Shown here piece by piece: positions 19,838-31,900 of a stretch of DNA of 64,000 nucleotides (positions are counted from its first letter, which is position 1; each line of letters begins with the position of its first letter). Position numbers and translations under genes: made by a program. The notes beneath the pieces were generated by a model. It worked only from the letters and a program-made list of their open reading frames with translations, was not told the origin of the DNA and did no database searches. Source of the stretch: Symbiodinium natans. Taxonomy: Eukaryota > Sar > Dinophyceae > Suessiales > Symbiodiniaceae. The stretch spans positions 106,001 through 170,000 of the forward strand of contig CAJNDS010002237.1 in assembly GCA_905221605.1 (NCBI GenBank), in the 5' to 3' direction.

Positions 19838-21060
19838 GATGACGCTGAGCCCCAAAACGCTGCTGCCGTTTTGTCATGTCACCATGAATCTTGTGCGTTC
19901 TTGCCAGTTCTTGCACATCGTTGTGTTGGCCCTCTTTCAATTGACAATGTTATCAAGCTTAGCGCGGATGAAAACTGGAACTCCGTAGGTACTCAGCTGC
20001 GCAGCTACGAAATCTTACAAGGTTACTAAGTTAAGCCAAGCCCAACTGCTGCAGTTCAGTGCTCGATCCCGCAGCGATGGTGGATCGCATAAAAGCCATG
20101 GCCTGACAAGGCTCTTGAATTCGTTCTCTCAAACCCACAAAGGCAGTTAAGGTTGCACTGTGATTCTTGCTTGAGGCAGGACTGGCCCAGAGCTATGGCG
20201 ACATTCCTGAGGTGCCCTGAGTTCTTGTGCTGAGGTTGCGTGTTGCGCAAGCGTTTAAATGCATTGGTCCGTTTCTACGCCAGGTCTCCATGCTTGAGGG
20301 TTCTGCCCTTAAGAGGCCTCGCTCAGACGAAGAAGAAGGCAGAGAGCCATGCGAAGCATCCAATCGAGTCTAATCGGACGCCCGCGATGATTTGACATGC
20401 AGCGCAACGCAAGTTGTTGTCACATTTGGAGAATGGTTCAGAGGCGAAGGCCAAGCAGATCAAGAAGCAGAATGCTCCGTCAGATTCCCAGAGCGTTGAT
20501 GTACCGGGATGATTCTACCATACTACCATACCTCGGGCATCGTGCCCAGTGCAGCTATGGATGAGGCAGCTTTGCTTGTCGAGAAAGATTCGCGCTTGTG
20601 CCAATCGCCTTGTCAGCTCGCGGAAGAAGGACAAACCACGAACGACAAAGCACAAAGCATGGAGAAAAAGAGCAAAAGATGTTAGACTTTCCTGAGAGCT
20701 CGCCTCCAATGGAGCAACATGTGGTGCCGGCGAGCACCCCCCGGCCTGCGCCGGTTTGAGGCCCCAGATACCCAGCAGTGAAACCACACAGCTCCCAGAG
20801 CCTGGCAGGTTGGCTTTGCGTCTTCGGCTCCTGGTTTGGCGTGGGTGCCGGCTGCTCGTGAGTGCCTTCTTTCCGGGTGTTTTTTTCGTTTCAGAGGTGC
20901 CGCCGCGTTTTGACCGGCGGCTTCAGGCTGAGGAAGGCACGCGATCCCGCGATTTCGAGAAAGCTGCGGGAGAATGTCGTATGAGTCATATGTGATCGAG
21001 CCTAGAGGCCGCGGGCCACCGCAACAAGGAAAGCGGCAGGAGAAATCTGTGGAGTGCTCC
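19838..21060. other. No firmly supported gene
   Basis: This stretch could include 5' exons of the nucleotidyltransferase gene. One candidate near 20679 opens with ATG and reads MLDFPESSPPMEQHVVPAS. Another lies near 20898-20990 (VPPRFDRRLQAEEGTRSRDF) after TTTCAGAG. Neither is recognisable by family, so they are not called as exons. Confidence 0.3.
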
Positions 21061-21068
21061 GTCTGGTC

Positions 21069-23477
21069 AGCATTCTATCCTCGAAAAAGGACAGCCATGG
21101 GCATGCTCCCAGCGGCCGCAGTCAGCGCCTGACTGAGCAAATAGAGAACCTGGCATCGGCGCTGTTGCCAGCGGAGGCCGGAGAGTTCAGAAGCGAAAAA
21201 ACCGCAGACTTGACGTTGACATCTGCGCTGCTTGTGCATTGGGTTCTTGGAGGCGCAGGAGAAGCTTCGGGATGAAATGGTGCAGGAACTTCGACGTCGA
21301 ATACAGGCTTTGTTGTAGGCAGCGGCATTGTGGTCGTGGGCTGGTCGAACCTGATTCCGAGGTCGAGATGCCCGGTGCCGACCTTGTCACATTTGGCTCC
21401 GCTGCCACAGGCCCGGTCCAGTGCAGGCTACCAGTGACGCGATTTGGGCTGACAGAGGCCTCTGGTTACCAGGCCGCGACGTCGACCTGAGTTTGAAGGC
21501 TGGAGCGGCGTGTGCTGATATGTGAGGGTTTTGATTCTTGGTTGTTCAATACGCGCCATAACGCAACTAGAACGACAGGTGCCGGGACTTCATTCCGGCC
21601 GCACGGAGACCAAGCAAGCTCTGCATCGTGTGGCTTCCGTCATTTATTCGTGCCCTGGTGCAGACACTAGAAAGGGAGCGAGTTGGGCTCTTTTCTTTTG
21701 CACGCCGTTGTTGTTTTTTTAAAAATCTCTCTCTCTCTCTCTTTCTCTCTATTTATCTCGCTTGGCCTCACACAAAAACAGCGGAGGTTTTCTGGCGACA
21801 AGCCTGAGAACCGCCTCGCGGCCAAAGTGCCGCTGCTGCGTTGGGTTCCAAGCAGCGTGGCCGCCTCAGCTGCGCAACTCAGCTCTTCAAATTCGAGACG
21901 TTCGCAGAGTTTTACGCGGAGTTACACGGAATCTCGGTGTAGCTCCCATGTTCTCATGGAAAATTTCATGAAATTCGTGCAGAGGGTTGCGATTGCCCGC
22001 CCGGCTCTTTCCAATTCACTGCAAGCGCCTCTCTTGCTCTTGGCTCTTCGGCTCCCAGGCCTCATTGCCCTGCTTCGACATCACCGTCAACAATCTGCTG
22101 GCAGTGGAGAACTCGAGGTGGCAGTGTTCTTGCATCTGGTTGACGATTATTCGAACATGACCATGGTTACAATGAATGCTAGATTATTCCTATGATTGTC
22201 AAGGTTCCTCAGTATCACGTTTGCACCTTTGAATGTCGATTCTGCCGAAGAGACAAAAGCTGTGCCATATCCTATGTCCATGCTGCATATTTCTGAAGTT
22301 TCGCGACACCCGAAAACCCTCATCTAAAACCCCCTGAAGCCATAAGCCACCGCCTCAAGCCCCCGAAGCCCATAAAGCTTCAAAGCACGATCGAAAGCCC
22401 CCCTTGGAAGCCCCCCCCGAAAGCCCCCCCCTCCTGAAGGCCCGCCCCCTTTAAAAAAGAGCAGAGGCTGGTGAGTGGGTACCTGCAAGCCGAGCCGCTT
22501 CTGCGGAGCCTCGTGATCGTCATCAAGACCTGGGCCTCGGAGCGTGGCATCAACGACCGAAGCCAAGGCCCAGGGGCCCAGGGGGCCCAGGAACCCCGTT
22601 GCAGAAGAGAAGAGAGCAGCAAGAGGAGAGTCACTGAGTGGGAAGAGTCACAGTAGGTCGTAAGCAAGAGCAGTAAGAGTTGAATTAGGAGTAGCAGGAG
22701 GAAGAGGAGTATGAGTAAGAAGAGTTCCGTTGCAAACGAGAGAAGTCAGCTTCGTCAGGGTCGCGATAGTAACCTTAGCAGTCATGGAAATCATAATCCC
22801 AGTAATCCTCGTAATCCGAGTCCTAGTTATCCTGGAAATCCTTGCTGTAGTCATCATGGCACATTTAGCCAGAAGAAGCAATGTGTAGATCAAGTAGGAG
22901 CGGTCGGCTCTGCCCTGCTGCAAGAGGCACCCTGTCTTCCTTCGCGCTGACCCTGATGGCCGTGCATCTGCTGCAGAGGCGCTGAGGGGTGTCCTTCTGC
23001 CCTCGGGTTCTCCCTTGCTCCTGAGCGAAGCGCGTGCCACGTGCGCAGGAGGAGGGTGCTTCCTTCGCTGCAAGACCTCGCCATGCTGCTCGGCGAGCCG
23101 CGGCGAAGCGTCCTGGAGGCTGATTGCAGGTTCTGCTCCGATGGTGAAGTCATTGAGAAGGAGAAGGCAAAGCTGGCATCCTTGAGAATGGCCTCGGCTG
23201 AAAGCCTTGGAGCTTGGCTGTTGGATTTCTTCCGCTATTATGGCAAGGAGCAGCTTGAAGCACATTGGGAGGGCCCTCCACTCTTGACTCATGGCATCAT
23301 GGCATGCCCTGGCGCCTTCTGAGGTACAAAGGTGGCGTGATTGCCATTCGGAGTGGTGCGTCCACTGCTTGGAGATCCGCCAGCTTTTCTGGACAGTTTT
23401 ACTTTGTCGACAACCCCTTCGAGCCAGGCAGGGGTTGGAACGTGCCCTGGGCTGAACGGGCTTCTGAGGTGTCGTAA
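21069..23477 (+). CDS. Terminal nucleotidyltransferase (Cid1/TUTase/non-canonical poly(A) polymerase family)
   Basis: Eleven exons join in frame: about 21069-21212, then 21259-21306, 21362-21410, 21473-21498, 21579-21649, 21787-21844, 22059-22117, 22467-22567, 22927-22978, 23049-23249 and 23324-23477 (TAA). Enzymes of this family add U or A to RNA 3' ends. The catalytic signature is present: FGS (exon 3), DVDL with two metal-binding Asp (exon 4) and the third Asp in CFDITVNN (exon 7). Then come LVIVIKTWASERGIND, TLSSFALTLMAVHLLQ and the PAP-associated pieces VLPSLQ and SLGAWLLDFFRYYGKE. Most introns are GC-AG and 55-360 nt long, with a G after the acceptor. The gap between GS and DVD is shorter than usual, so exon 3/4 could be mis-spliced here. 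The 5' end is uncertain. Substrate (U or A, which RNA) cannot be told. Confidence 0.85.
21725..21752 (+). repeat. CT microsatellite in an intron
   Basis: A pyrimidine run of CT dinucleotides lies upstream of the acceptor at 21786 in the nucleotidyltransferase gene. Confidence 0.8.
22605..22860 (+). repeat. Degenerate short tandem repeats in an intron
   Basis: Within the intron at 22568-22926, purine-rich AGAGCAGTAAGAG-like words (22605-22720) pass into AATCCTAGT/AATCCTCGT-like 9-mers (about 22785-22850). Homopolymer and C-rich words (GAAGCCCCCC) also lie in the preceding intron near 22325-22450. Confidence 0.6.
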
Positions 23478-25645
23478 TGCAGCCAGAGAGCAGCCAGCTC
23501 ATAGCTCATGCGCAGGCACTGACGTTGCAAACGCACGGAACTGAGTTGACATTCGGGGGTGAAGAACCCTTTGATTGTAGCCCATTCGAGTCCATCCGGT
23601 AATGAATGATTGCAAAAGCTTTAAGGCTTTCATTCATGTTTCCAGTGAGGTGGAGATGGGACAGCTAGTTCGGCTTCGAGAGGAGAGCTGCTTCAGCGAC
23701 TGCAGGGTCGTGTGCATTAGCCTAATGGCGCCAGAGGAGTTCCAGGCTGCATATTCCAAGCTGCGTCGCGGAACGTCTGTGGAGGAGCGAGGTCCCTTTT
23801 TTCGCATGCTTGCTACCAACACTATGATCAGTACCACCGATACTGCTGCAATTACCTCTGCTGGCTACTCTTGACTCTTGCTGCAGTTTCATCTAGGCCT
23901 TGGTCTTGGGTTTGGAGGGTCTTGAGAGGTTTGAGTCTCGTGAGGGGCTTAAGGGTTCCGACTGTTTACTTGCACGACCCTCCATGGTTGTACTACCCAG
24001 GACGATTGCAAAGCACCTGGGCGACTGGAGGTGGCCCCACAAAACTAACAAAACACGAAGCCCAGCAGGGCAGCAGTACGGAGCTCACAAGTTTTTGAGC
24101 GCCTGACGCGCTTGAGCCTCTTCTTCGCAGAGCGATAGGCAGTGTGAAGTTGCACAGCGTCAGAGGTTTTCGGAGTTCATGCCACCAGGCCTTAAACTCT
24201 AAGCTTTCGAAAGATTATAGGAGGGATGCTGCTGTTGGAGTCTTCCCTAAAGTCCGAAGTGTGGACCCGATAGTCGATCGAACTTGGGGAGGCATGGGCA
24301 ATATCACGAAGCTAGCTTTGGAGCTTGCGTTTTTTTGGTTACAACCTTCTTCTTTTGGGGCAAATGGGACTTAGAGGGCCTTAGTCCCGGATGTCTCATG
24401 GATTTAAGGTGCCTTGCATGTGGTGTGGCCTAAGGGGGGTGTTTTCTCGATTAGGTGAAAGGGGCTGTCCCCCCCCCTCCCCTTTCTGGGGCCACCTGCC
24501 CCCAAATTTTAAACTAATGCCTACATTGACATACGATGCTGGATCGCATGTTTGAGCTTGCAGTTCCTTGTCTATCAGGGTGCAGTCACGTTCTGTTGTG
24601 CCTGCCAAGCCGCAGCGTCACATGTGCGAGAATATTTGTGTCGTGTGTGCCAAGCCGTAGCGTCACATCTGCAAGAATATTTGTCACGCGATTCTTGGGA
24701 GAAGCTGTGATGATTTTTGCTGTTCGTGCCACGCCGTCGAGAGACATGGGAAGGGCATCTGCCTGTGAAGTCGGAGGGACACCTGTGTGAGGATATTTGG
24801 AAACCGGACACTCAAACCCTAAGATCCTCAAGAGGCATACACAGACAGCCCATCCGCGGGGACCTAGCTGTCGTCGGCCCTGCTCTCAAGTACTATGGTG
24901 CCCTTCAAGGAAGACTGTTATACGTCAAGAGTATACGATTTGGAGATAGCGCGTTCTTAGATACTGTACTATGTATAGGTCTTACATCCAGAACGCCGGG
25001 GAATGTTAATCGTGACTGCCTGCGGCATCCCAAGAAGGAAGCCCTAAGCCCTGAGCTCTACACCCACGTCCCGAAAGCCCAGAGCACATTCAGCTTTGAA
25101 ACCCTCTACGCCCTGAGCCTGACCACCCCAATCCTTTAAAACTCTACATGCCGTGCACGTAAGACCCTAAACATCCCTAAACCATACATGCCCTATAAAG
25201 CCGCAGCCCTCCCGCCACTCATGTGCATCACCGACAGGAGCTGTGCTGCGGACGTCAGCAAGAAGATGCTGATGGCGCCTGACGGGTGAAAAGACAAAGC
25301 TCAATGGATAGCTCTGTCTGTCTCCGTCTTGCTTGGCACGTGATGCCGTCAACCCCTTGATCTAGCGGCGAATCTTGCGACCTCTAGCGACATGCCTTTG
25401 TGTGTCATCTCGCGCTCGTTCCTCGTACTTGGGCAACTGACCCTGCTCGAAACGCCGCGCCGACAAAGCGACCGACTGGCCTTGAGAAACGCTTGTGTGC
25501 GCTTCGTTTACGGTGTGCGAAGATGCTGGACAGCAGGCACATTGTGAGACCTGACTGAGGGCGGAAGTGAAGCTGGCTCACAACATACCGCACCACACTT
25601 AGTTGCTGCGTGGACAGACTTCAAAAGAAAAGGTTGCTTGATACT
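23478..25645. other. Intergenic, no supported gene
   Basis: A 90-codon ATG frame at 23602-23874 (core RVVCISLMAPEEFQAAYSKL) has reasonable composition but no recognisable family and no supporting neighbours. The remainder shows scattered open frames without coding character. Confidence 0.4.
24598..24700 (+). repeat. Two-unit tandem duplication (~50 bp)
   Basis: The segment TGCCAAGCCGCAGCGTCACA...GAATATTTGT is followed by a second copy with a few differences. It explains the internally repeated peptide seen in one frame. Confidence 0.7.
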
Positions 25646-27058
25646 GATGCCGACATCTCCTTCGAGGTATGAGCTGACAAAGGAGACACGCGAGTTCTTC
25701 CAGAACCAGAACCGTTTCAAGGTAAGCTGTCGGAGTTGAGGTGTCGTGCTGAGTCCTGCCCCACAACTGCAGATCAACTGAGGCTCTTCTGGAGTTGGTC
25801 TTTTCCCCTCGCGAGCCCGAGGCTCTCTGACAAAAAACGATGATGTGTTTCTGTTGTGTCCACAGAGCACGGCTATGCACAGCTTGCATGGAGGAGACAA
25901 AGGAGGACCAGGCTTGGTCTCTGAGTGGTTTGATTGCAAGGGCCTCGTGCGGTGTTAAGGGCATTTGTAATCATTTGTATGCATGTCCCAGCCTCTGAAG
26001 CATGGCTCTCGAGATTAGGATGTTAGAGAAGCCGAGAGTAATGTGCCGAAGCAAGCGGAGGTACCATCGCTTGCCAATGTAGGCACTTGGAGGAGTTTCT
26101 TAGAGGGGCATCCTAGTTTTGATTTTTGCATCCTTTTTTGAAGCCTTTTTAGGCCCAACCCCCAAGAAAGCAATGCCAAGAACAAGACAGAGAAGGCAAG
26201 AGCACAACTCTACTACCCATTTTCCTTTTCGAAGCAACAGCAGTTCGTCCACCACGCGGTGGAGCGGGAGATTGTCGAGAAAGTTTGTCAGAGCCGCCGT
26301 TTGGTCTCTTTCGTTCCCCCTCCCCCCCCTAGGCCTTTTTTGGCACGTCACCACATCTGCTTCCAGATGACCTAAGAGCTTCTCCGCCACTGCCTTCATG
26401 TTCTTGTGATCTTCCCCTTCGCCTTGCATCCGTCCACAGCTTCGCATGATTAATCAGATTAGTCAGGTTTACGTTGGGCTCTCGCAGCACTTAGGTATCC
26501 TGACGGGTGTCAACCTATTGTGCTCTTCGGCCAGGTTGAGTTCGAGAATGCAAGGGCGGAGTTCGACACGATGTGTGAGAGGGCAAAGCATCTCTACAAG
26601 GCACGCACATAGTGTCATGGGGCCTTCGTCGTGACATGTTTTGGCCTCGGGTCCAAGTGTTCCGCCGAGGCTCACGAGGATCGTGCCGAGCAGAAAATGC
26701 CATGCCCTCTGAGCTTCAGTTTAGGGAGGTGTAGCCTGGTGCATGTGTGCATTGCCTAGTTTGCTTGTCCTCTCAGGTGGCGTGCCTTGCAGCAACTGCC
26801 GGAGGATCTGTATGCTGAGGTCATCACTCCGAGGGGAAGTTTGCATGAGGTCTCATCAATGGAATCAGACATGGATGTGAGTCGAGGCTATAGCATCCAA
26901 GCCGGAGAATGTACCGGAAGAGCTCCGCACCTAGAGACCCAGAGAGCTGGGTATTGAAACGTTGAGATAAGGCACGCCCAAAAAGCGCTCTGTTCTCCAG
27001 GCTTCTGTTTCACAACCGCTACCGCAAAGAGATCTTCCGAGCCTTGTGCAAGCAGCTG

Positions 27059-27137
<79 letters not shown>

Positions 27138-27978
27138 GTGTGACATTTCCTGACCTTGTGGGATTGCTGGTGCGTTTCTCGCTTTCGAGGAAGCCTCTCG
27201 GAGAACGATCAGCGAAAACTGCAGCCGAGCTTAGTCCAAGCTGAACTCTTGCCATGTGTTGGGTGAGGGTCGGGTCGGGAAGCTACCCCTCAGGCCCCGT
27301 GTGGCAGGAAGCATGCCGGTGAGACTCAGACAAGACGGGAGACGAAATGAATGTCACGAATAGCAACCCTGCCTCAACCTTGTCCTCTCGGTGCGCACTC
27401 TGACCTCCCATTCAGAGTCCGCCTTCTGTAGCAGAGGCATAGGGTCCAACCCTTGCCTTGGACCCCACCCGCCTCCCCCCGCAACCTGACCCGCCCCCCC
27501 CCCACGCCCCCTTGCGTGAAGGCATCAGAGATTTGAGAACTCCCGTTTTCTCCGTTTTCTGATTCAGCCGGTCCTATCGAGCTTCTCCATGCTGGGTTTC
27601 GACACGATTTTCTGACTCGGCCGTCATTCGTGTGAGTGTGAGCAGTGCCTCCTCGACGCGCAAGAGCTCTGCCAGATCCAAGGCAAGTCTTCCATAACCT
27701 CATGTACGTGCGATATCCGCATTCGGACGAGAAGCGGTGCGGACCTCAACAGCCCAGCGGATGTCCTAAAGTTTTCCAAGCCATAGCGCTGCCAGAGCAC
27801 ATCCTATATGGCAGGCGGAATCCCCAGCGTTTCTGGATGGCCGAGAACCTGATCATGTCTCGGCAGAAAGAGGCTTGTCGAAGCTGCAAGGCATGCGAGG
27901 CTCAAGATTCTGTAGCCTAAGCTTAGCGCTGCACAGGCTGCACTGGCCAAGAAGAACATCAAGCCGAAGAAGGGCTGA
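25646..27978 (+). CDS. Small basic protein of unknown function (six exons)
   Basis: Proposed exons are 25646-25721 (ATG; MPTSPSRYELTKETREFF, donor GTAAGC), 26535-26600 (VEFENARAEFDTMCERAKHLY, GC donor), about 26793-26849 (QLPEDLYAEVITPRGSLHE), about 27650-27890 (possibly two exons, with QVFHNLMYVRYPHSDEKR and ALPEHILYGRRNPQRFWMAE) and 27937-27978 (AALAKKNIKPKKG, TGA). The product is about 150-180 residues, Arg/Lys-rich, with a very basic C-terminus. The short basic architecture would suit an organellar ribosomal or assembly protein, but no family is recognised and this is only a guess. The junction into exon 4 is unresolved. A GT repeat lies in intron 3. Confidence 0.55.
27057..27143 (+). repeat. 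(GT)n microsatellite
   Basis: About 40 GT dinucleotides with a TCTC interruption, inside a predicted intron of the small basic protein gene. Confidence 0.95.
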
Positions 27979-28206
27979 TGCGGGCGTGACTGGGTCGTGC
28001 CTTCGCCACTCCGCAGACGAAAAAGCGGGTGAAGGAACAAGGAGTATCGTCTCAAGTGGCTAAGGGGTACCAAGCCCGCACACACCTGATGTGCCTTCGG
28101 CCGCTGTGCTCTTCGCGCCTCAGCACATCCCAGCTGTGCTTCCAGTGGAGACATCACGAGTTGCCAGGTGCAATTGCTGAGCCAGATGGCACATCCACAA
28201 CTCTAG

Positions 28207-28524
28207 GATTTGAATGACGTGGCGAAGTCGGATCCAAGCTATCGCAAAAGGAGGTCAAGAGTAGTCTTAAGGAGGATTCAAGAGGTGCTCAACTCAGAAG
28301 CTTCGGCCGGTTCCGTCGTGCGAGACTCATGGCTGGCGGCGAGGGCTGTGGGTTGGGCGCCTGCCAGGCTGCGCTCAGAGAAGTACGTGCAAAAGTGCAC
28401 ATGCTGCATGTGCCATCGAACTGAGTGGAACGTTGAGTGCGCGACAGTCCGTGCCTGTGGAGGTGGAGCGATGGCCACGAGCGGCATGTCGGATGGGCTT
28501 CAAGGCCCAGTCGGAGGGACTTGA
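28207..28524 (+). CDS. Possible exon upstream of the TBC gene
   Basis: After an acceptor-like CTCTAG the sequence is open for over 100 codons, with a basic start (KSDPSYRKRRSRVVLRRIQE) and a Ser/Ala-rich continuation. No family is recognised. It lies about 0.8 kb upstream of the first TBC exon on the same strand and could be its N-terminus or a separate small gene. Confidence 0.3.
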   Translation, partial: DLNDVAKSDPSYRKRRSRVVLRRIQEVLNSEASAGSVVRDSWLAARAVGWAPARLRSEKYVQKCTCCMCHRTEWNVECATVRACGGGAMATSGMSDGLQGPVGGT

Positions 28525-28998
28525 TGACCGCCGATTACATGACAACCGAACCTGCAAAAATGCCCCAATCCCCTAAAGCGAACACGCCCGACCGCGCAGC
28601 AAGAGCTTCTCCCGGAACTCCCTTAGAGCTTTCTCTGGGGGCAGGCCGGGGCTTGCTCTGGCGCCGGCATCTCCTTGGTGAGGGAGCCACGGGACCCTCG
28701 GCTGTTTGGGGGGGGGGGGGGGCTTTCCACTCGACATCCAAATGTCCTTCGTTGGGTTCATCGGGATAAATCGGGATCATGGTGTGTGTTTTTGTTGTGT
28801 TCTTGTTCGGTGGGGGAAGGTACATGGGGGGGGGGTACCCTCTTTTGGGAAACCCCTCCTTGTTTTGACATCCCTGACAAGCCCTAGATTTTTGAAATCC
28901 CAGCTTTTTCCCTTTGAACTAGTTTAGTTGACTTGACTAGCCGAAGTGAAAATCAACTAGCATCGACAACAGATTCTTCACCGGTTTGTTCCGTTGAG

Positions 28999-31900
28999 GT
29001 CCCTCTTCCAGAAGCTTCAGCGCCTGGCATGGCAAGTTGGACGCGAGATTCTCAGCGAAGGTTTGGTGTTATCACGCGTGGGAAAGCTGGACGTGCTTCA
29101 AGGAGTCCAATCAGAGGGTCATCCGTGCGGACCGATGATGCGACTGTATGCGAGTGCATCAGACTTGCGCCATGCACTGAAGCTGAGATGTGGAAGTCTT
29201 GCCACGGACAGGACGCAGAGCGCACGCGTTCTGACATGGAGTTCTTTCGACAGCCTGCGCTCCGCGACAAGATGGAGGACAGTTTTTCCAGACTCAGATT
29301 GTGGAAAAAAACGGTTGGTGATGCTCGCGGCATGCCATGTTTCTCCGTTTCCGGCCGTTCTGTCTTGAGGCGATGCTAACTTGCTGGTGCCAAGAGCGCC
29401 AGGTCAAGTACAAGCAGGGTCTGAACGAGGCCCGCGAATCTTCGGTGTCTAATGTGACAGCATGTGAGCATGGGCATAGAGGCAGCGTGCTTGTGATGAG
29501 TGCAGGTTCTTGCCCCATTTCTGTATTTGCAGACTTGCTGGCCTGCTTATGCATGTTTGATTGCTTGATGTGCTGAACTGAATTAGCTGGCGTGATGCGG
29601 CTAGGGCGCCAGAGCACCAAGACTTGCATGAGACGCCCAGTGACGACGAGGACCCCAAGAGCACCTTCATGCTCTCACAAAGCCTGACGTGTTTCAACTT
29701 CAGCATGTGTCCTTCCGACCAGGTCTTTGAGCTCTTCGTTACGTTTGTGCGGGACTACACGCCGTGCCTTGCTTGTGTTCTCCAAGCGTAGCGATTGGAC
29801 GTAGAACTCATCGTCCACACTGTTGATGGCTACCGTTGTTTCGATCGTCGACTCCAGAGGTTCTTCTCTTCTGAGGAGTTCGTGTCACTGGATCGCAGTT
29901 TGTTTAAATGGCAAGAGCACGAGTCTTGTCCTGGGAAGCATCAGAACTGCGCCAAGATTCAATGACTGTCGAGGCCTTTGCAGTGTGCCTTCATCTTTTT
30001 CCGACGCCTCCTCCTGTACCATCGCTGTCACCTCAGCTGCTATACATGCCGCAATAACACCGCAATAAAGAGACAGAAGCAGAGCGACGGCCTGTGCCAA
30101 CATCCAGTTGTGCCTGGCACCTTGCGCCGTTTTTGCGCAGGGCCGGATCTGCACAATCTCTTCGTAGAGAAGGATGTGTGCGGTCCCGAGACTCCCCGAG
30201 CATGGGCCACTGTCAGCCCTCTGAAAACTCCGGGGGGTTCGATGATCGAGATTCGCCCAAGGACCCCGGACATGCTGGCTGCTTAGTCGGATTGCCGGTG
30301 AGAGCCCTCATCCTGCCGAGTTGTTTGCCCATTGAGGTTCTGCATGCCCTGGTTTCTGACACTCTTTGCCAGCAAGACGCCCATGAGGCCTGCAGAGACG
30401 TGCAAAATCTTACAGGGTCTGAAGAAAGTAGTTTCTTCCTGCCAATCCTTTTTCCTCCATCTTGCCATCTTTTTCCAGAGCCTCTTCAGGCTGGCCATCC
30501 AGCTCTGGGACCGGCTCCTCGAACGAGGCGAGCCGCACTTCATCATCTTCCTCGCTGCTGCTGCTGCGGGCTTGGGGGCGTGCTGGCTCCTTGATAGCTC
30601 ACACTTGGCTCCTTGTGTGGCAAGCCCAGTGAAGTCATGCGAAGTCTATAAGGTCCTGGCCTTGGCGGAGAAGGCTCGCAGAATCTCGCAGAAGCAAAGG
30701 GGCTTGGGTCTTGTCAAAGTGTGCAAAAGAGTGGGGAAATTGCGAAAATTGCCGGAACACCTGCCTCGAGAATTTTTCGAGTCACGTCCAGTGTTTCAGA
30801 GCTCCGGTGCGGAGGAGATCCTGACTGCAGACCGGAGTGCTCTGCCAGAGATTCTAACCTCTTTGGGCATTGACCTGAGAACTAGACCATGCACACGTTG
30901 CCCGTCCAGCAGTGCAGTTGTGGTCACACGGTCAGTGATGCGCTCAGGTGTCAATTCCCGTGAAGATCTGGAGAGCACTCCCGGCATGAGCAGTGGCCGA
31001 TGCAGGGTCATGTGGGCGCGTGTCGCGGGGCGCGCGTGTCGCGGGGCGCGCGTGTCGCCTGCGCGATTCAGAAATTGGCCAGGGTTCAGGAAACCAGGAC
31101 TCAGGAAACCAGGCGAATGTTGAGGAATCTGAGGGGTGGGGGGGGTGGGGTGGGGGATGATATCGTTCATGTCAAGCCTGCTGTCAGTTTCCCGAGCGGT
31201 TTCCGAATCTGCTCTTTTTCTGAATGAACGGTTTTCAGTTTCCAGTTTCCCGAATCCTCGGTTTCCGAATTCGCGATTCCCGCATCCTGGTTTCCCGAAT
31301 CCGCGCTGAATCCGTGTTATCCAGTTTCCCGAATCAGGTTTTTCCAGTTTCCGAATCCGTGCATTTTCAATGTCGGAATCCGCCGCTGACCCTAGATAGT
31401 CTTCTCATGCTTGCTCCTATAGGGGTCGTTCTGCCCTGTTCTGCTCAACTGGACAAGACTTTAGCCTCCTAGCAGTAGCATAAATAGCGAATGCTGAGAG
31501 CTGATGGGTTTCTTGGTATTTCTTGGTGGCAGGCTTGTGGAGCTGTGCAGGAGCCACAGCTTTCATCGCTTCCGTCGTTTCTGCCCCTAACGACATGCAT
31601 CAAATACCCAGGGTACTCAGACGATGTCGAAATCAATTCAGGTAGTTGCTGCGTGAATAGGTCCATTGCAGAGACGTAGCATCCGAGGCGGAAGGCTTGT
31701 TCATGCAGACCCCTGCGACCTTCGTGAAGCGTGTCAGGCTTGTTGTGCAACCCTAAGCCTTACACCCTAAACCCTAAACCCTAAACCCCGAACCCTGAAC
31801 CCTAAACCCTAAACCCCTGTACCCCTATCAATTGTTTCTTTCCTGACCTGTGGTTCAGGCGGGTGGTGCTGAAGGCCGACGAGACAAAGGCAGCCCAAGA

